Origin: Candidatus Baldrarchaeota archaeon
GTDB taxonomy: Archaea; Asgardarchaeota; Baldrarchaeia; Baldrarchaeales; DXJG01
Direction: 5' to 3'
NCBI GenBank assembly: GCA_030587435.1
Contig: JAUQZC010000182.1
Span: 1 to 15,209, forward strand
DNA: 15,209 bases
Shown: piece by piece, positions 4,235 to 12,760 of the stretch
Position numbering within the stretch: position 1 is the first letter of the stretch
Layout: every line of letters starts with the position of its first letter
Position numbers and translations under genes: made by a program
Notes under the pieces: generated by a model
What the model saw: the letters and a program-made list of their open reading frames with translations, nothing else
What the model was told of the DNA's origin: nothing
Databases searched by the model: none

Positions 4235-5542
4235 TTAAGGATATAGCCTTGAGTAAGTCCTCGGGAAGGGTACGGCATCCCTTATATGACTTAATTTACA
4301 AATCCATGAAACAACCCTATCCGCACCTAAACCAAAGCCGCTATGTGGCACTGTACCATATCTTCGTAGATCAATGTACCAGCCGTAATCCTTTGGATCG
4401 TAGCCGTCCTCAACAATTCTTTTTAACAAAAGTTCTTTGTCGTGAATTCTTTGTCCGCCGCCAATTATTTCTCCATAGCCTTCAGGGGCAATCATGTCAT
4501 TGCATAAAACCACTTCTGGCCTCTCCGGGTCAGGCATGTGGTAAAACGCTTTAACCTCTTTAGGATACTTGTACACAAAGAAGGGTTTATCAAAGTCTTC
4601 TGCAAGTTTTCTCTCTTCCACCGCACCGAAATCTTCTCCCCACTTAATATCCAATCCCTTCTTCTGCAATCTTTCAATAGCTTCATCATAGCTAATTCTT
4701 TCAAATGGCGGCTTAACTTTCTTGATATCTTTAGGATCCCTACCTAGGAATTCAAGTTCCTTGCTTCTCTCTTTAGCTACTTTCTGACAGATGTGTGAAA
4801 CAAGTTCTTCTTCGACTTTCATAATTTCTTCGAGTTCCATCCAAGCGGCTTCCGCCTCTATATGCCAAAACTCTGTTAAATGTCTTCGTGTCCTAGATTT
4901 CTCAGCTCTAAAGGATGGAGCAATGCAATAAACTTTTTCTAGGACGTAGATTAGCGCTTCCAAATATAATTGGGAACTTTGAGTTAAATAGGCTTTCCTA
5001 TCAAAATATTTTACCTCAAAAAGCGTAGCTCCACCCTCACATGCAGCAGTTATAAAAATGGGAGGATGAACTTCAACCCAACCGTTTTTCTTAAAATATT
5101 CTTGTGCGGCTTCAAAAACACTTTCTCTAACAAGCAATATTGCTCTTTGCCTTTCACTTCGCAAATGTAAATGCCTCATGTCGAATAGAAGGGATGTGCT
5201 TGCATTTAACGGTATGGGCCATTCTTCAGCTAATCCAACAATTTCTAAATCCTTTAAACTTATTTCGTATCCACCTGGTGCTCTAGGATCTTTTTTAACT
5301 ATTCCCTTAACAATGATTGATGACTCTCTTGTCACCTCTTCAGCTTTTTCAAATACTTTATCATCAACCTTGTCTTTGTGGATGCTTATTTGTATAACTC
5401 CTGTCCCATCTCTTAAATCGATGAAAATAAGGTTTCCGTGTTCACGTTTATGGTAAACCCATCCTGCAAGTGTTACTTCTTTTCCAAGAAGTTCTTCGGC
5501 TTTTTCAAATACTTCTTGTATGTAGCTTTTTTTAAGCTGCAC
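4235..5542 (-). CDS. asnS: Asparaginyl-tRNA synthetase
   Basis: This class IIb aminoacyl-tRNA synthetase charges tRNA-Asn with asparagine in the cytoplasm. Residues 1-105 form the OB-fold anticodon-binding domain (VTLAGWVYHKREHGNLIFIDLRDGTG). The catalytic domain follows, with motif 1 around residues 138-162 (ending EVHPPIF), motif 2 at 210-228 (FRAEKSRTRRHLTEFWHIE) and motif 3 at 402-412 (GFGLGADRVVS). The motif 2 sequence and PEGYGEIIGGGQR favour asparagine over aspartate specificity. Length (435 aa) is normal for an archaeal AsnRS. The GTG start at 5542 is backed by GGAGG at 5550-5554. Possible TATA boxes on the minus strand are near 5590-5598 and 5620-5634. A dedicated AsnRS means the cell need not make Asn-tRNA only by amidation. 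A lysyl- or aspartyl-tRNA synthetase reading is much less likely. Confidence 0.95.
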   Translation of the reverse strand: MQLKKSYIQEVFEKAEELLGKEVTLAGWVYHKREHGNLIFIDLRDGTGVIQISIHKDKVDDKVFEKAEEVTRESSIIVKGIVKKDPRAPGGYEISLKDLEIVGLAEEWPIPLNASTSLLFDMRHLHLRSERQRAILLVRESVFEAAQEYFKKNGWVEVHPPIFITAACEGGATLFEVKYFDRKAYLTQSSQLYLEALIYVLEKVYCIAPSFRAEKSRTRRHLTEFWHIEAEAAWMELEEIMKVEEELVSHICQKVAKERSKELEFLGRDPKDIKKVKPPFERISYDEAIERLQKKGLDIKWGEDFGAVEERKLAEDFDKPFFVYKYPKEVKAFYHMPDPERPEVVLCNDMIAPEGYGEIIGGGQRIHDKELLLKRIVEDGYDPKDYGWYIDLRRYGTVPHSGFGLGADRVVSWICKLSHIRDAVPFPRTYSRLYP

Positions 5543-5981
5543 TGTAATTCCTCCGAATATCTATGTCTAATTAACAGTTAACTCTAAATCGTATAAGTTT
5601 TAGCAGATAGTCTATTTCCAGAAAATTTAAATATTTCCCCTTTGAGACTTTACATTCTACACGTGGCACGAAATAAGACTGAAAACTGGTAATGTTAGAT
5701 GTTCCTTCTAAATGTGCAACCTTTTACTATTTCTGGGAGAAAAAAGTGATGTAAACTAAAACACGGTATTTTTGATTTAACTTCTAACCGTGGAATGTTT
5801 TTCTAATTAGTGCTTTAATGTTTGTGCTAATGTTTTTATAAATCTCATATGCCTCGTTGGCACGAATTTTATGGTTAAGCGATTTAAAGGAACATTTATA
5901 GCAACATTGTTATACTCAAGGTAATAACTTTAGACACCATATAAAGGTGAAGTATAATTCCGACTTGAGAGAGTGCCTTGA
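5543..5981. other. 439-base intergenic region with divergent promoters (asnS / dedA)
   Basis: AT-rich, with no convincing ORF or RNA gene. CATATAAA at 5938-5945, framed by CACC/GGTG (5935-5938, 5946-5949), is the best TATA box for the dedA gene and would give a leader of roughly 15 bases. Other visible structure is weak: CACGGT/ACCGTG arms 19 bases apart (about 5762-5792), and a near-direct repeat GTGCT(TT)AATGTTT around 5811-5837. The 12-base string AAAACACGGTAT (5758-5769) also occurs at 12183-12194 but probably by chance. Confidence 0.5.
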
Positions 5982-6674
5982 ATGAGTAAACAGAGTATAA
6001 CGCTCATGGTAAATAGAAAAACATGCTTTTACTTAGTCTATGCCTTACTCATGCTTCTTTCACTCATTTTTATGCCTAAAATAGGTGTATCCATGCTTTT
6101 AGTTGAGTATATAATTGTTTTCATAAGAGAAATGGGATATATAGGTATATTTATAACCATGACGTTAGAAAGTGCTTTGGTACCGATTCCAAGTGAAATA
6201 GTAGTCCCTTTCTCCGGTTTTTTAGCTACACAAGGATACTTTGACTTCTGGCACATAGTCTTCATATCAAGTATAGCAAACCTAGCTGGCTCAATAATTG
6301 CCTACTTCATAGGACTAAAATTTGGAAGATCGTTCGTTATAAAATACGGTAAATACCTTCTAATAAAGGAAGAAATAATAATAAAAACAGAAGAACTATT
6401 CAGAAGATGGGGAGATGTTCTAATATTTTTCTCGAGAATTATGCCAGCAGTAAGAACGGTGATATCCTTACCTGCAGGCTTCTCCAAAATGGATTTAAAG
6501 AAATTTGTACTGCTCACCTTTTTCGGCTCTCTTCCTTGGAACTTTATGCTCACGTACGCGGGCTATATACTGGCTCACAACTGGGTTTTCGTTGCAAATA
6601 TTTTAGAATCATATGAACTGTTCTTTATACTTCTTGTTCTCTTCGTATTCATCAGACATTATATTTTTTCTTGA
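5982..6674 (+). CDS. DedA/VTT-family membrane protein, 230 aa
   Basis: DedA (SNARE-associated/VTT) proteins are polytopic membrane proteins; characterised members flip or scramble lipids and polyprenyl-phosphate carriers and affect membrane energetics. Family marks are present: ESALVPIPSEIVVPFSG (residues 63-79, with the conserved acidic residues E63 and E72 and the P-x-P-S-E re-entrant loop) and SRIMPAVRTVISLPAGF (151-167, with R152, P155, R158 and the PAG). Membrane segments are at about 15-32, 52-80, 91-112, 145-165, 174-196 and 205-225. The ATG at 5982 lacks a strong ribosome site; the ATG at 6006 is a possible alternative start, but the first helix begins just after it. It is transcribed alone, divergently from asnS. 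The substrate cannot be told from sequence. Confidence 0.9.
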   Translation: MSKQSITLMVNRKTCFYLVYALLMLLSLIFMPKIGVSMLLVEYIIVFIREMGYIGIFITMTLESALVPIPSEIVVPFSGFLATQGYFDFWHIVFISSIANLAGSIIAYFIGLKFGRSFVIKYGKYLLIKEEIIIKTEELFRRWGDVLIFFSRIMPAVRTVISLPAGFSKMDLKKFVLLTFFGSLPWNFMLTYAGYILAHNWVFVANILESYELFFILLVLFVFIRHYIFS

Positions 6675-6753
6675 AACATGTCCTTGTACATCCTTTTGGT
6701 AAAATAGTTTAGTGGCTTGGCGCACTCTATGTGTATCGCTTTTTTGGTGAAAA

Positions 6754-6779
6754 GTTTATATAGGTTTATATTCATAAAC
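6754..6779 (+). promoter_or_regulatory. TATA box with adjoining palindrome upstream of the regulator operon
   Basis: GTTTATATA (6754-6762) preceded by GAAAA is a good archaeal BRE/TATA. It is followed at once by GTTTAT-attc-ATAAAC (6764-6779), 6-bp inverted arms that would lie over the -15 region. If this is the promoter of the operon at 6941, the leader is about 150 bases and contains a 24-codon frame (6785-6859, MYGVKMMQPS...) with no ribosome site. A nearer TATA-like AAATATAA (6921-6928) is too close to the ATG for a leaderless start there. The rest of 6675-6940 shows nothing else I can name. Confidence 0.4.
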
Positions 6780-6940
6780 TTCATATGTATGGAGTAAAAA
6801 TGATGCAACCGTCAATAACTAAAATAAAGACAGATAAAACCGTTAGTCAAAGAAATTAACATTAATCAACGAGATGTATCCAATAGAGCGCTTGAACAGA
6901 AGTAGTATGTAAATGTTTGCAAATATAAGTAAATTAGGGT

Positions 6941-7501
6941 ATGGATGGGTTAACGTTGAGCGAGAGGAATTTACTAGAAGAAATTGAAAGACTTAGAATG
7001 GAAATTGAGAGATTAAAAAAGAAAGTATTAGCGAAAGAGGCTAGAAAAGTAAAGATTAAAATCGTAGAGGAAGAAAAACCAAGGGAAGTAGAAAGACGTG
7101 CTGAAGAAATTAGTGATATTGGTAAATGGATTATTGATGAAATCCGTGAAGCTATTAGAGAACAAATCGATACGGTATCAGAAGGATTAAAGGAAAGAAT
7201 TGTTTTAGTTGATACGCTTGACCCTCTGGAAATCGAAAACGATCTTAAAATTCTTGCAAGTAAAGAACGTCTCTACATTCTTAAACTGCTTTTCAGAGAG
7301 GGGAAGTATTTTACAGAACTTGAAGAACATACAGGTTTAAATCCTTCTCCTCTTACTTTTCACCTTTCAAAGCTTATTGAGGGAGGTTTTGTTTCTCAAG
7401 AAAAAACTCGCGGAAGATATTTAATTACAACTAAAGGACGTGTCGCCCTCATGCTTTTAGGATATTTACATCAATTCATGAGGAGGATATTGGAAAGATG
7501 A
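6941..7501 (+). CDS. ArsR-like winged-helix regulator with N-terminal coiled coil, 186 aa
   Basis: The C-terminal half (about residues 97-172) is a winged helix-turn-helix of the ArsR/MarR-like type: DLKILASKERLYILKLLF, then FTELEEHTGL and the recognition helix NPSPLTFHLSKLIEGGF, then the wing VSQEKTRGRYLIT. The N-terminal half is a highly charged coiled coil (about 8-37) and a second helical stretch (56-88), probably for dimerisation or for contact with a partner. No metal-binding cysteines are present, so it is not a metal sensor of the classic ArsR kind. The stop overlaps the next gene by four bases (ATGA), so regulator and membrane protein are made together; the regulator may respond to that protein. 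The ATG at 6941 is not supported by a proper ribosome site, and TTG 6956 is an alternative. Confidence 0.8.
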   Translation: MDGLTLSERNLLEEIERLRMEIERLKKKVLAKEARKVKIKIVEEEKPREVERRAEEISDIGKWIIDEIREAIREQIDTVSEGLKERIVLVDTLDPLEIENDLKILASKERLYILKLLFREGKYFTELEEHTGLNPSPLTFHLSKLIEGGFVSQEKTRGRYLITTKGRVALMLLGYLHQFMRRILER

Positions 7502-9450
7502 TAAAAACGAGAATTCACATGGATTTAAAAGGTCATGAAGAACGTGTACGGAAAGTTTTGGGTGGATTCTTAATACTTTTGTTGTTTTGGGTTGTTGTTG
7601 CAACTGGAATAGTACCTTTTAAACAATATGTAGAAGAGGTGTTTATTGCTGTAATTATCGCCACAATTCTTCTCGCATTCACCACTGGGAGCAACTTAGC
7701 TGAAAAATTTGCAATAACTTCAGGGTATTCCATGCTTCTAGCAATAATTCTTTACATAGCTTTAAGCGTAAACTGGATTACAGGACAACAGTGGAATTTT
7801 TACCTTCAAATCTTGGTTCTCCTCTTCCTTGCAGGATTAACCTTATCCATAACAGTGGGTGCAAAAACCATAAAACCTTCCAAATTTGAACTTACACCGA
7901 AAAGCCATACACTTAAGGCTATAGGATCAGGATTAAAGTTCCTAGCATTTTTGTTAGGTTTTATTTGGCTCTTTACAATATGGCATTGGATCACATTATT
8001 TACTTTGCTCATGACACCGGATCAAATGCTTCTTCTAGCAATAATTCTCTATATCATAGGCGGTGTATTAGAGAGAGGTTGGCATCCAGTACCATATACT
8101 GCCATAGAACGGCTAGTCTATGGTTTAGCTTGGAGCACCCTCGGCATGCTAATTCTACTTGCCATTTTCGGGTTCATAGGATGGGCTAAAGGTCCTCTTT
8201 GGAGTCAAGTGAAAGGTCAACTATTAACAGTATTTATTTTGTCGTTTTTAGCAGCTCTTTCGCTATCTACTCTAAAACCTGCTTCGGTGAAAGAGAAGGA
8301 AAGGAGTTTTAGAACCTATGTATTTGAAACGCTCAAATCTGCGAGCGACGAAATTGTAGAAAAACTTGGGGGGCTTACGGTGGGGTCGGAGGTATACGTT
8401 GTAACAAAAAATGTTCCACTTTTCAACCTTGGGAAAGTTGAATTAGCCTTTACACCAGCAACAATAGCAGTTCCAATCTATATGGGAACTGAAGAAATAG
8501 GTGCAGTCTTTTTTGGGAAAGGAAGATATGTTGTAGATGCAAACGTCAAAATGTACCAGGAAAGCTTTGAAGGAGACACAGTGCTAATAGGAAATTCAAA
8601 AAGATGGAAAAACGCGAGGAAAAATGCCAACTTGGTTGTGGCTAGACCTGAACACCTAGAAACATGGGGCTTCAAAACAAAATATGACGTAATTTCTACT
8701 GCTGAAAAAAGACTCAGTCAAGTAAAATTATGGAAGCCGAGAGTACCAAGAGAAAGAGAAAGAAAAGCTGAATATACAAGAATAGACTTACCAGGAATAT
8801 ATGTCGAGGACACGCCGGAAAGAACCGTGGTAAAACTTCCCTTCATACACATTGAAGAGGGACCAGAGGGAGACTTCGTAAAAATAGGTCCTCTCACTAT
8901 TAGAGATGAAAGAACTGGCAGAACTCTTGTAAGTTTCGGGCCTTTCAAAATAGTTGACGATCAAGCTCCAAAACTTATTACGGGAGAAGATAGATGGCTA
9001 GTATTCATATACGATAGGACTGGAAGAGAGATTAGCATAGCAGCCAAAGAAGGTAAAGCAGTATATACTGTAGAGAAAACAACTTTGCACGTTTCAGACG
9101 GTAAATTAAGACTTATTGATGGCGATATCAAAGTTGTTATGAAACCACATAAAAAGAGCGTAAGCAGGAATGGTTTTTCACTAAAAGTTGTAAAAGGTGT
9201 ATCTTTAAGACTTGTAAGCGGCAACCTTACACTGAAAGCACATAAATCAGGGACAATAAAACTCATTGACCGATACGGCAATGTACATGTAATTAGGGAT
9301 GTAAACACAGCGCTAAAAGTTATTGAGAAAGCAGATGAGATGGCTGAAGACCTGATAAGAGCAATACTAGAAAAAAGAGAAGTTGAAGGCCTCGCAAAAT
9401 TCCTAGAAGAACTAGATAAAGAAATGAAAAAGGAAAGACACCCATCGTAA
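7498..9450 (+). CDS. 650-aa protein: eight membrane helices plus large beta-rich cytoplasmic or surface half
   Basis: I do not recognise a named family. Membrane segments are predicted at about residues 21-40, 46-64, 77-94, 101-120, 143-171, 176-192, 206-229 and 242-259. From about 265 onward the protein is soluble. A first domain has GAVFFGKGRYVVDANV and DTVLIGNSKRWKNA. A proline/arginine-rich linker follows (about 410-425), then a run of short strand repeats (IYVEDTPERTVVKLPFIHIE, FVKIGPLTIRD, LVSFGPFKIVD, and again around 520-600: TTLHVSDGKLRLI, GVSLRLVSGNLTLK) as in a beta-solenoid or bactofilin/adhesin-like fold. It ends in a charged helix (603-646). The start ATG overlaps the upstream regulator's stop, with AGGAGG at 7481-7486. 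A membrane sensor or envelope-stress component is a reasonable inference from context, not a demonstrated role. Confidence 0.75.
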   Translation: MIKTRIHMDLKGHEERVRKVLGGFLILLLFWVVVATGIVPFKQYVEEVFIAVIIATILLAFTTGSNLAEKFAITSGYSMLLAIILYIALSVNWITGQQWNFYLQILVLLFLAGLTLSITVGAKTIKPSKFELTPKSHTLKAIGSGLKFLAFLLGFIWLFTIWHWITLFTLLMTPDQMLLLAIILYIIGGVLERGWHPVPYTAIERLVYGLAWSTLGMLILLAIFGFIGWAKGPLWSQVKGQLLTVFILSFLAALSLSTLKPASVKEKERSFRTYVFETLKSASDEIVEKLGGLTVGSEVYVVTKNVPLFNLGKVELAFTPATIAVPIYMGTEEIGAVFFGKGRYVVDANVKMYQESFEGDTVLIGNSKRWKNARKNANLVVARPEHLETWGFKTKYDVISTAEKRLSQVKLWKPRVPRERERKAEYTRIDLPGIYVEDTPERTVVKLPFIHIEEGPEGDFVKIGPLTIRDERTGRTLVSFGPFKIVDDQAPKLITGEDRWLVFIYDRTGREISIAAKEGKAVYTVEKTTLHVSDGKLRLIDGDIKVVMKPHKKSVSRNGFSLKVVKGVSLRLVSGNLTLKAHKSGTIKLIDRYGNVHVIRDVNTALKVIEKADEMAEDLIRAILEKREVEGLAKFLEELDKEMKKERHPS

Positions 9451-9499
9451 TTTAAGAATTGTAATTAGAGGTGTGGTGTCAACAATCCTGCAATAAGCA

Positions 9500-10099
9500 C
9501 TAATCTTCCTTTATTTTGTCTTCTCCTAGCTTGAAAGCGGTTTCATTTATTTTCTCTGTTCCTTTTGGAACATTTTCGAGCAGGGTTTCTAATATGGTCT
9601 CTCTAGGTATCGGAAGCACTTTTAAAGCTACTATCGCTCCAAGCATGACCGAGTTAACGACACGAGTTGAACCTGCACGCTTAGCAATTTCATAAGCGTC
9701 AAAGTTAATAACTTTCCCTGAAAGTTTACTTAATAGCTCTATAACTTTTTCTATAGGTGGATATTCTTCAAGACCTAAGTTTACTGGCACAGGTTTTATA
9801 GGTCTAGTATTTACTATAGTCACGGTTTTTGGCCCCACGTATTTTGCTGCTCTTAAAGCTTCAATGGGTTCCATTCCTATAAGCACGTCTGTTTCTCCCT
9901 CAGGAATTAAAGGACTATAAACATCTTCACCCATTCTAACAAAGCTAATGACAGCACCCCCACGTTGACTCATACCTAGAGTTTCTCCAACCCTAACTTT
10001 TAACCCCATCTTAACAGCAGCACTAGCAATAACTCTACTTAATGTTAAACCTCCCTGGCCGCCGACAGCGGAAATCAACAAATTAAATTCCTTAACCAT
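9500..10099 (-). CDS. iorB: Indolepyruvate:ferredoxin oxidoreductase, beta subunit
   Basis: IorB is the small subunit of the IorAB complex, which oxidatively decarboxylates aryl-pyruvates (indolepyruvate, phenylpyruvate, hydroxyphenylpyruvate) from aromatic amino acids to aryl-acyl-CoA, passing electrons to ferredoxin. The protein has the gamma-type domain of 2-oxoacid oxidoreductases: N-terminal SAVGGQGGLTLSRVIASAA (about residues 10-28), VGETLGMSQRGGAV (about 37-50), and a C-terminal helical part with NSVMLGAI. The 199-residue length is normal. The start ATG 10099 follows AGGAGGAG that overlaps the end of iorA, leaving two bases between the genes, so the two subunits are made in step. It is convergent with the membrane-protein gene, 49 bases away. 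Confidence 0.93.
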   Translation of the reverse strand: MVKEFNLLISAVGGQGGLTLSRVIASAAVKMGLKVRVGETLGMSQRGGAVISFVRMGEDVYSPLIPEGETDVLIGMEPIEALRAAKYVGPKTVTIVNTRPIKPVPVNLGLEEYPPIEKVIELLSKLSGKVINFDAYEIAKRAGSTRVVNSVMLGAIVALKVLPIPRETILETLLENVPKGTEKINETAFKLGEDKIKED

Positions 10100-10101
10100 T
10101 T

Positions 10102-11997
10102 TTACTCCTCCTTTCCCATCTTTATGGCGTTATAAGGACAAACTTGAATACAAACACCACAACCAGTACAAGTATCAGTATCGATAACTGTTTTTTCTCC
10201 TTCCCAAACTAAGCTAGGACAACCAAGCTGTAAAATACATGTACGACAACCAGTACAAGCATCTGGATCAACGTAGCAAGGTGGGCCTGTAAGCTTTCTT
10301 CTTACAGCTAATATGGCGCATAGACGGCGAGCAACAACCACTGATACTCCTTCAAACTTAAGTGCTTCAACTAAAACATCTGTGGTTTCCTTTAGATCAT
10401 AGGGATCTACAACTTTAACAAATTTTACACCCATAGCCTTAGCAATTTCTTCAATTAATATGGGTTTGACTTTTTCACCTGTAGCTGTTTCACCGCTTCC
10501 AGGATGAGGTTGATGACCAGTCATAGCAATAGTGCCATTATCTAAAACAATCACGGTTATGTTTGCGTTATGCTGCACAGCATCTATTAAAGGTTGAATA
10601 CCCATATGGAAGAAAGTTGAGTCACCTATGGTTGCAACAGCTTTTTGACGTGAACCTGCAAAGTAAAGCCCAGCAGCCATGCCGATACTAGCACCCATGC
10701 AATGCTCAGTCCAAATAGCTTCTAAAGGAGGCTGTAAACTAAGAGCATAGCATCCAATATCGCCAAAAACAGAAACTTCTTCTAACTTTAGACCTAGACG
10801 CTTAATAGCTTTCTTCAAAGCTAGATACGTTGCTCTGTGAGGACAGCCAGGGCACATAGGAGGGGCACGCCTAGGTAAAATACTTTTAATTTCCTCTAGT
10901 ACTTTTTCCCTTGAATCTCCAAGCGGATTTCCTAATTTAATGTTAAGGAGTTTTTCTAGCGCGGACTTAACTATTTCAGGTGAAAATTCTCCTTCTCTAG
11001 AAGTAATGCCATTGAATTTACCTAAAACTTCAATATTTCTTCCAATTTCTGCTATGAGTGATTTAACGTGAAATTCAAGGTAGGGTTCTAGTTCTTCGAG
11101 AACAAGTACTTTATCGACCTTTGACAGCAATTTTTTGATTAATTTCTCTGGAAGAGGGTTTATTGCGCTAACCTTCAAAACTGCAACTTTCTCTACGCCA
11201 TATTTTTTAATTACTTCCCTTAAATAGTTGTATGGGACACCTGAAACAATTACACCAACCTTTTCATCCCCTTTCATCTCTAATTTGTTAAATGGAAGAT
11301 TTTCCATAATTTCCTTTGCCTTTTCCATTTGTTGGTTAAGCCATTTATGTCTAGCGAGATTCCAAGCCATAGAGGCTCTAATATACCTCATGGGTTCCTT
11401 ATAAAACCACGGTTCCTTCTTTACAACTTCTATTTCACCTAAAATGACATCGGCGGAAGTATGGTTAACTCTTGTAGTAGTTCTAACGATTACTGGAAGC
11501 TGCAATTTTTCGGATATTCTAAAGGCTTCTTTGACAATATCTTTAGCTTCACGTGGATCTGAAGGTTCTAACATTGGTAAAAGAGTTATCTTAGACGTAA
11601 AACGGTTATCCTGCTCTGTTTGAGTTGTATGAGGACCAGGATCATCAGCAACAACAATCACTAGGCCTCCGTTCACCCCAGAATAAGTGGCGCTCATTAA
11701 GGCATCCATTGCAACATTTAACCCTGGTGCCTTCATAGCGACAAGTGCCCTAACGCCAGAAAAAGCGGCACCTAAAGCTATTTCTAAAGCTACCTTTTCA
11801 TTTACAGCCCATTCCACATGTATACCTAGATTTTCAGCGACTTCAGCAAGTGTTTCAACAATTTCCGTACTGGGCGTACCAGGATAAGCTGTAGCAACTT
11901 TTATCCCTGCTTCAATAGCTCCTCGAGCTATAGCCTCATTTCCCATCATTAAAACTCTTCTACCCGCTTTGCCCAGAATAGAAGAATTGTCTAACAT
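10102..11997 (-). CDS. iorA: Indolepyruvate:ferredoxin oxidoreductase, alpha subunit
   Basis: This is the catalytic subunit of IorAB. The N-terminal pyrimidine-binding part runs from about residue 15 to 180 (YPGTPSTE at 38-45, VNEKVALE at 65-72). The thiamine-diphosphate domain has MCPGCPHR at 381-388, FGDIGCYALS at 411-420 and the GDSTFFH...DNGTIAMTG segment (458-494) that binds metal and diphosphate. The C-terminus is a ferredoxin-like domain with two cysteine sets: CTGCRTC-x5-C (581-593) and CTGCGVCIQVCP (610-621), the first with the longer spacing typical of IorA. The 631-aa length is normal. Coenzyme A is the acyl acceptor and ferredoxin the electron acceptor in known members. The start ATG 11997 is preceded by GGAGG. 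It is first gene of the operon with iorB. Confidence 0.95.
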   Translation of the reverse strand: MLDNSSILGKAGRRVLMMGNEAIARGAIEAGIKVATAYPGTPSTEIVETLAEVAENLGIHVEWAVNEKVALEIALGAAFSGVRALVAMKAPGLNVAMDALMSATYSGVNGGLVIVVADDPGPHTTQTEQDNRFTSKITLLPMLEPSDPREAKDIVKEAFRISEKLQLPVIVRTTTRVNHTSADVILGEIEVVKKEPWFYKEPMRYIRASMAWNLARHKWLNQQMEKAKEIMENLPFNKLEMKGDEKVGVIVSGVPYNYLREVIKKYGVEKVAVLKVSAINPLPEKLIKKLLSKVDKVLVLEELEPYLEFHVKSLIAEIGRNIEVLGKFNGITSREGEFSPEIVKSALEKLLNIKLGNPLGDSREKVLEEIKSILPRRAPPMCPGCPHRATYLALKKAIKRLGLKLEEVSVFGDIGCYALSLQPPLEAIWTEHCMGASIGMAAGLYFAGSRQKAVATIGDSTFFHMGIQPLIDAVQHNANITVIVLDNGTIAMTGHQPHPGSGETATGEKVKPILIEEIAKAMGVKFVKVVDPYDLKETTDVLVEALKFEGVSVVVARRLCAILAVRRKLTGPPCYVDPDACTGCRTCILQLGCPSLVWEGEKTVIDTDTCTGCGVCIQVCPYNAIKMGKEE

Positions 11998-12043
11998 TTT
12001 AATCCTCCAACCCTTTTGAGTAATTTAAAATATTGATGACCAT

Positions 12044-12051
12044 CTTTATAT
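12044..12051 (-). promoter_or_regulatory. TATA box for iorA-iorB operon
   Basis: The minus strand reads AATATAAAG here, about 50 bases before the iorA ATG, which would give a leader of roughly 25 bases carrying the GGAGG site. The remaining gap to 12219 is AT-rich, with a perfect CATTTAAATG palindrome near 12109-12118 of unknown meaning. Confidence 0.45.
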
Positions 12052-12219
12052 TGCTTAGGTATTATTAAATGCTTTAATTGAATTCTGTTATCTTACCTTT
12101 CGATTAAACATTTAAATGATTAATCTTAAATATCAGTAAAACTACAAAACAACCCCCATTCAGTGTAAAATTTAACTGATTTAAAACACGGTATCATGAG
12201 CCATTTGAGGTGCTAGGCA

Positions 12220-12744
12220 ATGAATACAATGTATGTTTTTAAAGTGATCGTGATGGGACCTTGGGGCGTTGGCAAAACCAGTTTATGTAAAAGGTATGCA
12301 GAAGGCTATTTTCAAGAATCGTATAAAACCACGATAGGATGTGATATTCTATCAAAGACTGAGGAAAGTAGTAAGCTAGGAACAGTTTCCTTGCAAATTT
12401 GGGATCTTGGCGGTCAGGAAAGGTTCAAACAACTGTTCCAGATGGTTAACACGTTTTTTCTGGGAGCAAACGGTGGGCTTGCGGTTTTTGACTTAACAAA
12501 TCGGCAAAGCTTCTTAGAGATTCCTGAGTGGGTCAAAATGTGTAGAGAAAGATCTGGGAACATTCCACTTATACTTGTTGGAAACAAAAAAGATCTTAAA
12601 AATAGACAAGTGGAAGAGAGTGAAGCTATTTCTTTGGCTAAGAAGCTGAACTTGTTTGGTTATGTTGAAACATCAGCTAAAACAGGCGAAAATGTAGATA
12701 AAGCCTTTAAAACAATTCTAAATTTAATAACTGAAAATATTTAA
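12220..12744 (+). CDS. Rab/Ras-like small GTPase, 174 aa
   Basis: All five G motifs are visible: P-loop GPWGVGKTS (13-21), switch I TTIG (37-40), G3 WDLGGQE (61-67, with the catalytic-type Q66), G4 NKKD (122-125) and G5 ETSAK (150-154). The order and the TTIG/ETSAK wording resemble Rab-family GTPases more than MglA or Arf types, and such genes are frequent in Asgard and some TACK archaea. There is no C-terminal cysteine, so no prenyl anchor. Trp15 occupies the place of Ras Gly12 / Rab Ser, an unusual bulky residue. The ATG at 12220 follows GAGGTG at 12207-12212; a second ATG at 12229 is less well placed. It is a single gene, convergent with the next one 16 bases away. Partners and pathway cannot be told. 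Confidence 0.9.
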   Translation: MNTMYVFKVIVMGPWGVGKTSLCKRYAEGYFQESYKTTIGCDILSKTEESSKLGTVSLQIWDLGGQERFKQLFQMVNTFFLGANGGLAVFDLTNRQSFLEIPEWVKMCRERSGNIPLILVGNKKDLKNRQVEESEAISLAKKLNLFGYVETSAKTGENVDKAFKTILNLITENI

Positions 12745-12760
12745 AATTAAATTTTATTTT

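Noticed and set aside
4228..4554. Plus-strand open frames antisense to asnS (also 4538-4747 and 5178-5456)
   Set aside because: They lie wholly within the well-supported asnS gene, have no ribosome sites and no protein-like composition.
5758..5769. AAAACACGGTAT repeated at 12183-12194 upstream of two different genes
   Set aside because: Twelve bases shared in AT-rich gaps, at different distances from the starts and with no symmetry; likely chance.
8961..9308. 115-codon minus-strand frame inside the 650-aa membrane protein gene
   Set aside because: Shadow of the real gene; the plus-strand product has coherent membrane and beta-repeat structure.
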